Part shown: piece after piece, positions 43,135 through 52,642 of the stretch | How the letters are laid out: each line of letters opens with the position of its first letter | Position numbering within the stretch: the first letter of the stretch is position 1 | Assembly (NCBI RefSeq): GCF_000708205.1 | Contig: NW_014575561.1 | Span: forward strand, 1,052,577 to 1,116,576 | Source of the DNA: Mixia osmundae IAM 14324 | Taxonomy: Eukaryota; Basidiomycota; Mixiomycetes; Mixiales; Mixiaceae | DNA length: 64,000 bases | Direction: 5' to 3' | Made by a program: the position numbers and the translations under genes | Notes under the pieces: model-generated | Told to the model about the DNA's origin: nothing | Seen by the model: the letters and a program-made list of their open reading frames with translations, nothing else | Database searches by the model: none

Positions 43135-45016
43135 CTAAGAGTCTTTTGCCAGGATGGCGCGAGCTTTGGCCTCGTAGAGCTCGAAACGCTTCTCAAACGA
43201 TTCACACACTAGTCTGGCTACGTCCTCTGATCCTGGAACTTTGTCCGCTGCGCAGCTGATCGAGAGCTTGCCAGCGTAAGAAATGATGCCGATGGCGCAT
43301 GTGCCTTCTTCGCCCTGTGGTGGCAGAGCGCACCATTGGGTGACCTCAATACCGTCGATCGAGACGGGCTTTTGCGAGGGGCCGGGTATGTTGGTGCAGA
43401 TGACAGAGATGGAGCGCAAGCTCTGTTTGATGCAGGGTATAGCGATGTACTTGCGAACGAGATTGTAAGGATGGTCATAGAGCGAGTATGGGAACGGGAA
43501 CAGGATGGGTGCATTGCCGAGTGCGTTGATGAGGTAGAAGAACCATGCCGAAAGCGGCGAGGCTTTCATCACGGCCATTTCTGCCTTTGTTGCATGGATG
43601 TGCTTGTGTAGCTCGCCAAATGTTGGAGTTGGGCCGGCTTGCTTGCATGGCTTGAGGTACGCAATCGAGGCCGTTGACAGATTGCGCATATCCCATTGGC
43701 CTGGCGCTCGCAATGAGATCGGAATGAGGAATGGCACGACGTCCGGTAAGAAGTAGCCAAAGAAGCGTCTCGTTGCGCCACGCCAGCCAGGGTCAGGATC
43801 GCGAGAGGCGACGACATCAGAGATGACGTCGGACATGATGGCGCAGATGACGTCGTTCAGAGTGACATGACCATATGCGCGTACGCTCGGTATCTTTTTG
43901 CCTCGACGAGGAGCTGGGCCCGAGAAGGCTTTCTGCATCGTCTTGATGATCTGGACATCGAACGATCTGTGACGATTGTCAGCCAATTTGCCTGCACCAT
44001 GACGACTATGCGCACTTTGAAGAACTGTAGACGCGGCCTTCGACACGAGGACCAGCGTAGGTTGGCGTGACGTATTTGATACGGAACCAGGTTGTGCAGA
44101 ACATGAATGAGATGTAGAGAGCTTGTGAGATACCGTAGAACACGCCGAGAAAGCTCGTGACGATGTAGCCAGTCCAGAAGAGAGCAGCCATGGCGAGGTG
44201 AATGAGAGGAGCAAGGGTATCCTGCTGCTCGTACTTGTCGAGTGGCTTAAGACCCTTGTGGATCTTTGACGGCTTGACCTTGCCCAACTTGGCATCTGCC
44301 AGCAAAGCCGCGCCGCCATCCATCTGCTTGATGAGCTCATCGCGATATGATGTAAGGTACAGTTGTGATAGGACGAAGCCTTGACCGTCTGCGAGCGTAT
44401 GATGGCCCCGAGTGACCATGGCGGATTTCGATCCACGATCATCATGATAGTCTTCGATCAGGATCGTCTCCCATAGCGGTCTCGCACGGTCGTAGTCTTT
44501 GCAAATGAAGCTACCCATGTATTCGTCCAGTTCGGCCTTGCCAGATTTGCCAGGCAGCGTGACGGCGTTTACATGATTGGCAATGTCAAAGGAAGGATCA
44601 AATTCGAATTGAAGCCCGTGCCACTTGCGACCGTGATCGATGAGACGCTGTCTATATTTTGGGAATCTGTCCAGTTGGATCTTCATCGCCTTTCGGAGCT
44701 TGTCGATCGACATGCGCTCTTTGAAAGTGTAGGTGCACGCGCAAGTCGCGTTAAAGGTGGAGACATCTTCGAGCTGCAGCCACATGTGATCAATCCCGCC
44801 TTCTACCTTCTTCCTGTTCTCCAATTCATCCTCGACAGCCTCCTGAAAATCTTCAAGCGCCTCTTGCCAGTCACCAAGTGCCAGAATCTTGCGAGACGCC
44901 CATCCTCCCAGTCCATTCTGCTTTTCGAGCTGGAGCAGATTGCGCTCGAGCTTCTGCTCTGTCGAAAGAGCTCGCGGTCTCATCGCTGGCGGCTTCGTCG
45001 CTGAACCGTCGCCCAT
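43135..45016 (-). CDS. WSD1-type O-acyltransferase (wax ester synthase/DGAT family)
   Basis: Exons 45016-44016 and 43966-43135 give 610 aa. The catalytic HHxxxDG is RGHHTLADGQG near residue 215, preceded by IDHMWLQLED and PLWETILIED, as in WS/DGAT enzymes. A hydrophobic pair of helices (LIHLAMAALFWTGYIVTSFL and neighbours) around residue 290-330 interrupts the two lobes. The C-terminal lobe (DUF1298-like) has HVTLNDVICAIMSDVI, SVICTNIPGPSQKPVSIDGI and IGIISYAGKLSISCAADK. The enzyme should transfer an acyl group from acyl-CoA to an alcohol or diacylglycerol. The splice restores YSSSKSFDVQIIKTM. Divergent from the repeat protein, with 247 bases between. Confidence 0.88.
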
Positions 45017-45263
45017 GGTGTGTTGACCAAAGAATTTGCGGCGAGCCGGATAGCAACTTCAGCGCGGGGTTGGGGCTACCCGCTACCCGGCCGCCGGACC
45101 GACGTCATTTTGGATTGCCGCGCGACTTCGACACGTCTCTGAGGTTAGGCACAAAAAGCTCATCAGCCCTTGTCCACCCTGCCTCTATCTCTCCCTCTCT
45201 TGCACCGATATACACACGTAAACAAACACGTATCAAGACACTTTCACAAGCAGTCGAAGCAGG

Positions 45264-46488
45264 ATGTATCGTTATACTCTCATCGCCGCATTCGCGACTC
45301 TCGCAGCCATCCAGCCGTCGAGTTCGAGCGATGTCTCGCCTGCTAGTCTCGGCGCGACAAGCAAGCAGCCAGATTTCGGTGTTCTCAATGGCGGAGGTCT
45401 CTATAAACGAGAGGACGACAATGTCATCGGCAACACCGGAGATTCCAATGGCGCAGGGAGTGGGTTTGCCATCTTGCGCGCAAACAGGCGCTGATCTTGA
45501 TTCCGCAGACTCGGCTCAGCAGGGCACCGCCAATGGTGACCACAGTCTCTACGGTGTAGCAAATCTCAATTCGCCCTTGCTTGCATATAAGCAGCCAGGC
45601 GCTAAAAGCTCTCATGAGCACAGTCATGCAGAAGGCGCGACCGCCTATAAGTGCAAGGTACGTCCCTCTCCGCAGCAGCAGAGCGAGTCTCACTGGCTCT
45701 CAGCGCGGCGGTGATGATGTTTCGTGCAATACCGGCTCGAGCAATGGCGTGGGTAGTGTGTCGGACATGCTGTCCCTTTCGCGCTGTACTAAACTTCGCT
45801 CTCTCAGATTCTGCTCAGCAGGGCTTCGCGAACGGTGACAGTAGTCAATATGGCGTCTTGAACGCTAATGCACCCCTGCTCGAGTATGATGCGCCCAAGT
45901 CGTCCGTTTTCACCAAATGCAAGGTATGTAAAGTTCGCTGCGCTGGCTAGCATCATCCGTGCTGAGCTTGCCGACAGCGCGGTCAATCGGGTGCCGAATG
46001 CCATCACAAACGTCAAATGGACCTATTTACTACCAGCAAGACGCTGCTTCCCGGATCGAAAGCGTCGGACCAGCGAGATTCGAGCAATGCAGTCGGTAGC
46101 TCGCATCAACAGGGCACATTCGAAGGCAAAGACTCTGGTGATCCTCTCAGTCTTCTCACGGCTGGAGATGGTAGCGCAAGCACTGCTGACACCAAGAAGA
46201 ATCACCTGCATCACCGTCGACCGCTCAATTGCAAGCGCGATGGCAATTGCGTAAATGACAACTCAGGCGATAGCACGGGCGTTGGCAATTCGGCCCAGCA
46301 AGGCACGTTCACGGGTGACAACTCACCCATCGGTGTCATCAATGCCAAGAAATCCGTCTTGCGCCGTGCAACTGACGTCGAAGCACCCGCCGGTCTCGCG
46401 AACAAAGACGATCACGAAGTAAGGTTCTGCCCAGCTGCTATCCTTGCACTGAATACAAGGAAGACAGTACTCAATTCTTCAGCTGTAG
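45264..46488 (+). CDS. Secreted repeat protein with Kex2-type sites, repeats carried by exons
   Basis: Six exons (45264-45459, 45509-45657, 45704-45755, 45808-45923, 45978-46418, 46483-46488) give 319 aa. After a signal peptide (MYRYTLIAAFATLAAI) come four copies of a module centred on (N/T)GxGNSAQQG, followed by xxNGDxSxYGVxNxNxPLL. Dibasic KR sites at residues 48-49, 115-116, 171-172, 182-183 and 257-258 would cut the protein into repeat units. Two of them (KCK/RG) are created by splicing. In copies 1 and 2 a phase-1 intron splits the Asn codon of GNSAQQG; copies 3 and 4 lack it. The last exon is tiny and uncertain; reading through gives a stop at 46514. No family recognised; layout resembles fungal kexin-processed proteins. 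Confidence 0.72.
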
Positions 46489-46673
46489 CGTTCACGAACA
46501 TTCTCGATGTATAAGTAGACAGGAATTGCAATGGACAATACGGATCGGATATCCAAGTATACAAGAAACTTCGAAGTGCGTCTCGTGAGTGGTCGTGTCC
46601 TTTGCAGATTAGTGATGGGTTTGGTGTTGCTGGGGTTATATCTTGTGGCAGCGTTTGAATTGCACGTATGCTT

Positions 46674-48062
46674 CTACGAATTGAGTAGGCTGGCCCAACT
46701 GGCGTGTGGACCATCGGTGCCGGCAGCAGCAGCGGCCGCGAAGAAAGATGTCGTGCGAGATTTCGAACGCGATCGCGTGCGAGTGCCTCTAGCTCGCTTG
46801 GGTATCTGCGACCCATTGGGCATTCCGAGCAATACGCCACCGCCGAGAACGCCGACTTTGCCATTCGAATGTTCGACGACGACGCCAGTATTGGATGATC
46901 TGACGGAAGTGCTGGAAGAGTGGTTCGACGAGCTCGAGGCATTCGAAGTCATTGAAGCAGAATGCAAGTGACCTCTCTGACGGCGAGCTTTATTGGGCGA
47001 ACCAGGCGCAGAACGGACGATATTCATTCGAGGCGCATGCACGGGAATGGCGTACGTCTCACTGTTGTATTGCGAAGCGGGCGCGAGTGGCAAGGCAAAT
47101 TCGCCGTCGTATTCCGGAGAGCTCTCTTTCCTGGCTATAGGAGGCTGCGACCAGCTCTGCTGGATATCGACACTGCCCGAAGCAGACGAAGTGCGCGACA
47201 GAGTCGATGTCCGCGAGCACGGCCTAGCGAACAGATCAAGTGAGGGTGTTGCGAGCATCGAAGAAGTGTCGGACATCAATGATGATGCTTCCGATAGCGG
47301 CGAACCGATGTCGAAGCCAAGCAAAGGCGTACTGCCTATAGAATCGGTATCGAGCGAGGAGCGCGGCGAGATCTCGCGTTCCACAAATGCAGGCAGTAGA
47401 GTCGTCGTGGATTCAGACGATGTACTGACATCGGAAGAACTAGCAGCTGCGGCAGTGATCGTGATCAAGGAGTCTGTGAGTGGCTTTGGCGATTCCCTTC
47501 GTGTTGAAGGGTCTATGATTTGAATCGCTCTACTCTTCTTGCTTGGGCTAGCAACGGCCGAGGCCGTGTCTGTCTTCGTCTCTAGAGCAGCATCGATGTC
47601 GCACAGACTGAAAGATCGCACGATGGCATGCAGACTGCGAGCAGAGCTTGAACTTGGCAAGGATGATCTGCCCGGCGCTGGGTATATTTCTCGAAAGGTG
47701 TTCGCATTGCTTTCGCCCTGACGGAAGAGGACAACATCTGGATCAACCCAGAGGGTCCATCTCTCGCCAAGCCTCAAGAGCTGATGAGCTACTGTTTCGA
47801 CAGGAAGCTCGGCAGCTTGTGCTGCCTTGATGAGCTGGGTATCAAAGTGATGTGTATCATGTGTTGGTCCGGATCGAGACAGAGAGCGATATGCCGAGCC
47901 TCGCTCGGCGTCATTTAGGTGCCAGTGGTTGACGTATCGCAGCTCGAGACTTGCCCGCAGACTCGAAGCGAATCGCTCTGCTTGCGTTTGTGTGACTGAG
48001 CTAGGCGGAGCAGTCAACTGCTCTGTGAGAAAGCCAGCCGCTGCGGCGATCTCCTTCCGCAT
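46674..48062 (-). CDS. BTG/Tob-family anti-proliferative protein
   Basis: Single exon, 462 aa. The BTG domain fills residues 1-115: MRKEIAAAAGFLTEQL, SSLRASLELRYVNHWHLNDA, GSAYRSLSRS and GERWTLWVDPDVVLFRQGE, matching box A and box B of BTG/Tob proteins, which in animals bridge the CCR4-NOT deadenylase to target mRNAs. The rest is Ser/Thr/Arg-rich and disordered. The start is the first ATG in frame; upstream in-frame sequence begins only with a TTG. There is no clear PAM2 motif. A role in mRNA decay is inferred from the family. Confidence 0.85.
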   Translation of the reverse strand: MRKEIAAAAGFLTEQLTAPPSSVTQTQAERFASSLRASLELRYVNHWHLNDAERGSAYRSLSRSGPTHDTHHFDTQLIKAAQAAELPVETVAHQLLRLGERWTLWVDPDVVLFRQGESNANTFREIYPAPGRSSLPSSSSARSLHAIVRSFSLCDIDAALETKTDTASAVASPSKKSRAIQIIDPSTRRESPKPLTDSLITITAAAASSSDVSTSSESTTTLLPAFVEREISPRSSLDTDSIGSTPLLGFDIGSPLSEASSLMSDTSSMLATPSLDLFARPCSRTSTLSRTSSASGSVDIQQSWSQPPIARKESSPEYDGEFALPLAPASQYNSETYAIPVHAPRMNIVRSAPGSPNKARRQRGHLHSASMTSNASSSSNHSSSTSVRSSNTGVVVEHSNGKVGVLGGGVLLGMPNGSQIPKRARGTRTRSRSKSRTTSFFAAAAAAGTDGPHASWASLLNS

Positions 48063-48338
48063 CGCGAGCTGGTGCTCCAAGTCAGTCCTATATCGCGTAC
48101 TTGGTAGCGTCAGCTCACCTTGGCTGCGTGCTGTTCTGACTGTCCGGTTTGGATGTGAGTATGCGAAGTTCCGAGATCTCGCGTGAGTAGACGTGATCGA
48201 GCGAGCTGCGCCCCTCCAAGAAAATCAATTGACGTGCTGATACGATTGATCAGCGCGAGCTGCCTCGAAGGCCAAAGTATCGATCAGCCTTTGCCAGATC
48301 TTTACCATTCGTCTAGGTCCAGGCTCTGGGTACCCAAG

Positions 48339-49122
48339 ATGCTCTTGCGGGGGACTCGAGAGATCTTGCCGGCGAACGCACCTGTGCAGTCATTCTCCGA
48401 GCTCGGTATCCGCGATCCAGGCGAGCGACCTGAGAATCAACGCATGCGTCAGCTGGTCCATTCGCCTGATGGATGGGACAAGGCATGGCAGGCAGGCTCC
48501 ACACCTTGGGACAACAATGACATCCAACCGGGCTTGAGTGAACTTTTGGAGGAGCTGCCGATCGGCAAAACACTGGGTCAGCCCGGCAAGACGGCAATCA
48601 TACCTGGCTGCGGGCGAGGGTATGACGTGGCCGCGATAGCTGCACGATACGAGATGGACTGCGTCGGTCTTGATATCTCGCCGACCGCTGTCGAAGCTGC
48701 AAAGGTCTGGTACGCTGCACAGCCGAATCTTTCGGACCGTGTACGGTTTCAGTGCGGCAACTTCTTCGACTTTGAGGTCCCAGATGACAAATTCGCTCTG
48801 GCTTACGAGTATACATTCCTATGTGCTTTGCCGCCCAGCATGCGCAAGGCATGGGGACAACGCTTTTCAGAGATCATGGCGCCCGGCGGTCATCTGATCG
48901 CACTCGTGTTTCCCATGGATGGAGATCGCGCAGGCGGGCCACCTTACTCTGTCGATCTGGATCTCTTTGATGAACTCTTGCCCGATTTCGAGAAGATCCA
49001 CCAGAGCGCGCCCAGTCATCCCGCACCCGGCCGAGAGCGGCGCGAGATGATCACAGGTGCGCTGACCGCCTGGTATGTTTGGTTCTTACTGACAGACGCG
49101 TGCAGTCTGGAAGCGCAAGTGA
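48339..49122 (+). CDS. TPMT-family thiol/halide S-adenosylmethionine methyltransferase
   Basis: Exons 48339-49056 and 49106-49122 give 244 aa. The family start (GWDKAWQAGSTPWDNNDIQP) precedes SAM motif I AIIPGCGRGYDVAAIA, the acidic ligand in CVGLDISPTAVEA, and GNFFDFEVPDDKFALAYEYT. The last splice supplies REMITVWKRK, the conserved basic terminus. This group includes thiopurine methyltransferase and the plant HOL halide/thiol methyltransferases; fungal members probably detoxify sulfide or thiols. An alternative start at Met 48444 would remove 35 residues. It is convergent with the bZIP gene, with a 18-base gap. Confidence 0.87.
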
Positions 49123-49140
49123 GGACGCAATGTCTGTACA

Positions 49141-50501
49141 TCATATAGTCAAGACTGCATAGAATGGCAGAGTATCTAAGGCGGTGTACGAAGCTCCACG
49201 AGGGTGAGGGAATCCTGGCCCCGACTCCTTCGCCAATGGTTGTGTATGTCCAGCATGGTCTGGTCCATGAGAAAGCTGCATGTTACAGATTAGCCCGGAG
49301 TTGAAGGCAAGCCAGGGCAAGTTGACTGACGCATATTTGCGCATGAAGCGTTCCGACATTTCCCAGTTATTCGGATCCAGGCAATTCTCTTGATGTATGA
49401 CGGATTCTTTGACGAGATCGCTTAAAAAGGGATAGAGGTTGATCTCTGCCTTCTTTGTGATCAGGGCATCACGCTGTCTGCTGCATCAGCCCCATCTCCT
49501 CCGTGCCATGATTGGTCGCATACTAGATTGGGCCAGAGAAGGCCGTCGATACACTGATCGTGCGAGACAGTACATTGAAGCGAGGTAGGACGTAGCGTGG
49601 GTGGCAAGTGATAACTTGGATCCTTCTTGCGGTTCTCAAGATGATAGCAGATGAGCTGGAAGGCTTCGAGCTTTGCATCTCCGGCAGCGAATTGACATAT
49701 CTTGTCCAAGTCTGTGGAGCCCTCGGGTGATTCTACCGCTGTAGACTGAGAGGCAGTCGAGCTCCAGGTGTTGATGATCGGTGAAGTGCTCTGAAGGCCC
49801 GATGAGGATCGAGAGCGAGGGGCACCGAGCTGAGCTAGTGCCTCTGCGCCTTGCAAATCGCGAATATCGGCAGTAGACTGTTGCGTAGGAGGGGCAGGCA
49901 GACCAGCAAATGCTGCAGGTTGATAGACGGGCTTGCTAGCATGGATGAGAAAGGGTTCGGCGCCAGGCTGTTCTTGACCGCGTCTCATAGACGGTGAAGA
50001 TGCTGGTTGATCTGGTCGAGTGAAAGCATTGGCCGGGAGGCCATTGGTCTCAGATGTTGAAGTCGAGGCTCTCGCGTCGGTCGGGTGCGATGTTGGTGCG
50101 GTAGGCTTGACATGGCCTAGAGCTTCGTGGACGACGTCTGACTCTGTACGATTGAGCTCCTTGTCGATGAACATACGTTGCTCGGGGGTGACACAGCCGC
50201 CGAGGTCGCGACCAAGGAACGCTGTCAAGCTGGCGACCAAGTCTCGTAGCGACTTGTTCTCGTCAGCCAGCGCTCGGCAAGCGGTCCGCAGCATCGTAAG
50301 CTGGTCATCTCTCGAGCTCGAAAGGACCGAGATCTGGAGCTCGAGATCTTTGAGATAGGCTGCCTTGCGCTGACGAAACTCTCTCTGGGCTTGTCTGTTC
50401 TGGGCCGTCCTGGATTCTTTGCTACCGCTAGCCCCGCCGGCCTTGGCTTTGCCATTGACACGCTTCCTTGTTGATTTTCCGGCATCGCTATCCTCTTCCA
50501 T
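49141..50501 (-). CDS. Fungal bZIP transcription factor (AP-1/Yap-like basic region, DUF3425 tail)
   Basis: Exons 50501-49524 and 49473-49141 give 436 aa. The basic region is ESRTAQNRQAQREFRQRKAA (NxxAQxxFR, the Yap/Pap1 signature), followed by a leucine-zipper-like heptad segment (LQISVLSSSRDDQLTMLRTA). Residues 130-280 are Ser/Pro-rich. The C-terminal domain, reconstructed across the intron (LRPTSLQCTVSHDQCIDGLL, WPNLRDALITKKAEI, DPNNWEMSERFMRKY), resembles DUF3425, a tail common in ascomycete and basidiomycete bZIPs that often act near stress or secondary metabolism genes. Only two Cys are in the tail, so a Yap1-type redox switch is not obvious. Confidence 0.85.
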
Positions 50502-50803
50502 GTCAAAGTGACTGCCATCCTCGCTCTATGGCCGGTCCCATCTGAGTCAGCAAGCAATCTTGGCCTCCAGAGAGAAAAGGCGTACAAATTCGGACTGCGC
50601 TCTTCGAGGAGCCATTGGAGGGGCGGAGACGACTGCAGACGTCACAGTCAGGGTCTTGTGGTGGTCAGGCGAGGGGAGTGCGCAGACTATCGAGGTAGTT
50701 TCGCCTGCTGTTCCTGTATCGTCAGCTTGATGACACATCATTACAAATATTTCGAGTCGCACCTGACGAGCGCAAGCTCACTCACTACGTGGCAGCAGGA
50801 GCG
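50502..50803. promoter_or_regulatory. Shared divergent promoter region, bZIP/PRP31
   Basis: About 300 bases between two divergent start codons. It must hold both promoters. I see no clear TATA box and no perfect Yap-type site (TTACTAA or TGACTAA). Confidence 0.5.
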
Positions 50804-52535
50804 ATGTCTTCTCTAGCAGACGAGCTACTGGCTGATCTGGATGGCTCGGACGATGACGCACCAGCAGACGACTACGAAGCCTTTGCGACGAACGGACACG
50901 TCGCATCGGTCAACGGCAAGGGCAAGGGACGAGCGAGTGAAGATGACGAGGAGATGGACGAGAGGGACGAGCAAGAGATGAAGCAAGAGGATGACTTATT
51001 GCCTATACCCGAAGGAGGCATAGCGCCTGCAGAGGAACTGGATGCAGAGGAAGTCGAGAAGATGCAGACGAGTACGATCGATTCCGTCAGGCAGATAGCA
51101 AAACTTGTCTCGACTGCCCGCTTCAGGGACACACTGGCTCAAGTGGAGCAATACTCTGCTCAGACACCGGGCGACATGTCATCCTCCGACTCGCCAGAGT
51201 ATCGGCTCATCGTACAGGCTAACAATCTTGCTGTCGAAATCGACAATGAGATATTGCTGGCTTACAAGGCAAGTGAGGACTCGTGGCGTCTGCATTGCGC
51301 TGACACAGCGTCAACCTTCCTTGCAGTTTGCTCGAGATCATTATTCGCCGCGGTTCTCTGAGCTGGAGCAGCTGCTGAGCGACTTTGCACCCACTGATTA
51401 TTGTCGCGCCGTCCTTGCCATTGGCAATCCAGAGGTCAGCCATCCCTCACTTGGTACGGAATGCAGAACCCTGACGGACAACGAGCAGGACTTGGGGACG
51501 CCCGATCTCAAGGGCGTGCTGCCGTCAGCGACAGTCATGGTCGTCACCGTCACTGCAACGACAAATGCCGGCCGACAATTGACGGCCAAAGAATGGCAAG
51601 CCGTTCAGGACGCCTGTGCGATGATCGCGCAGCTTGAAGCCGCTCGGCGAACGATTATCGAGCATGTCAAATCGCGCATGAGTCTTCTCGCGCCCAACCT
51701 GACAGTTCTGCTCGGCACCGAGACAGCTACAAAACTGCTCGGCGTTGCAGGCGGCGTGACTGCGTTGAGCAAGATGCCAGCTTGCAATATCCATCTTCTC
51801 GGCGCTCAGAGAAAGAGCGCTTCCGGTATCGCGACAGGGTCCCATCTCGTACAAAGGCGGCACACTGGCTTCATCTATGCTTCTGACCTCGTCATGAGTC
51901 AAGCGGAAGAGTACAGAGTCAAGGCTCAACGCAAGATCGGCGCAAAGGTCGCACTTGCCGCCAGGATCGACGCGCGACGACAGTGCAAAGACGGATCGTT
52001 TGGTCTCAAAGTAAGAGAGGATATCGAGACCAAGCTTGACAAGCTCGCCGAACCGCCACCCGCTAAGCTCACAAAAGCGCTGCCCGTGCCTGCAGAGGGA
52101 AAGAAGAAACGCAGGGGTGGCAAGAGAGCGCGGAAGGCGAAGGAAGCCTATGCAATGACCGAGCTTCGTAAGCTCCAGAACCGACAGATGTTCGGCGAAG
52201 CAGAGGAAGAAGACGGCGCCTTCGACGAAACCAAAGGCCTGGGCATGATCGGCAAAGCGACTGGCTCTATCCGTGCAAATGTAGCCGACACGCGCACGAA
52301 AGCCAAGATGTCAAAAGCGAGCAAGAACCGCCTCTCGATGCTTCGAGCGGCTACGTCTGGGTCACAGACCAGCGGCACTGCTTCATCGCTCTCCTTTACG
52401 CCCCATCAAGGTCTCGAGATCATCGATCCGACACGGGCGAATCGTGTGGAGGAAGCAAACAAGAAGTGGTTTGCTGCTGGCTCCTTCAGTCATATCCCCA
52501 GCAAGGGCTCGCCTGTTGTACCTGGCTCTAGATAG
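50804..52535 (+). CDS. PRP31: Splicing factor Prp31
   Basis: U4 snRNP-specific protein needed for U4/U6.U5 tri-snRNP assembly. Three exons (introns 51269-51326 and 51435-51488) give 539 aa. An acidic, disordered N-terminus precedes the Nop domain: FARDHYSPRFSELEQLL, AIGNPEDLGTPDLKGVLPSA, RMSLLAPNLTVLLGTETATK, GGVTALSKMPACNIHLLGAQ and RRHTGFIYASDLVMS. The Prp31 C-terminal domain has RRGGKRARKAKEAYAMTELR, LQNRQMFGEAEEE and GLEIIDPTRA. The first intron uses a GC donor (AAG/gcaagt). The start is the ATG of MSSLADELLADL; the in-frame sequence five codons upstream begins with GTG and was rejected. Confidence 0.95.
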
Positions 52536-52642
52536 CGCCGCAAGCATGCAGCGTTTGTCTGACATGGCCGTCGCGTCCTCTGCTGGGCGCTGATCTGCTA
52601 GCTCTCGCTGAACAGCAAGCGCCCCAGCGTTGCATTGCTGAG

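Noticed and set aside
46477-46488. ER-retention signal at the C-terminus of the repeat protein (DHEL)
   Set aside because: The order D-H-E-L does not match the K/H-D-E-L consensus, and the last exon is itself uncertain.
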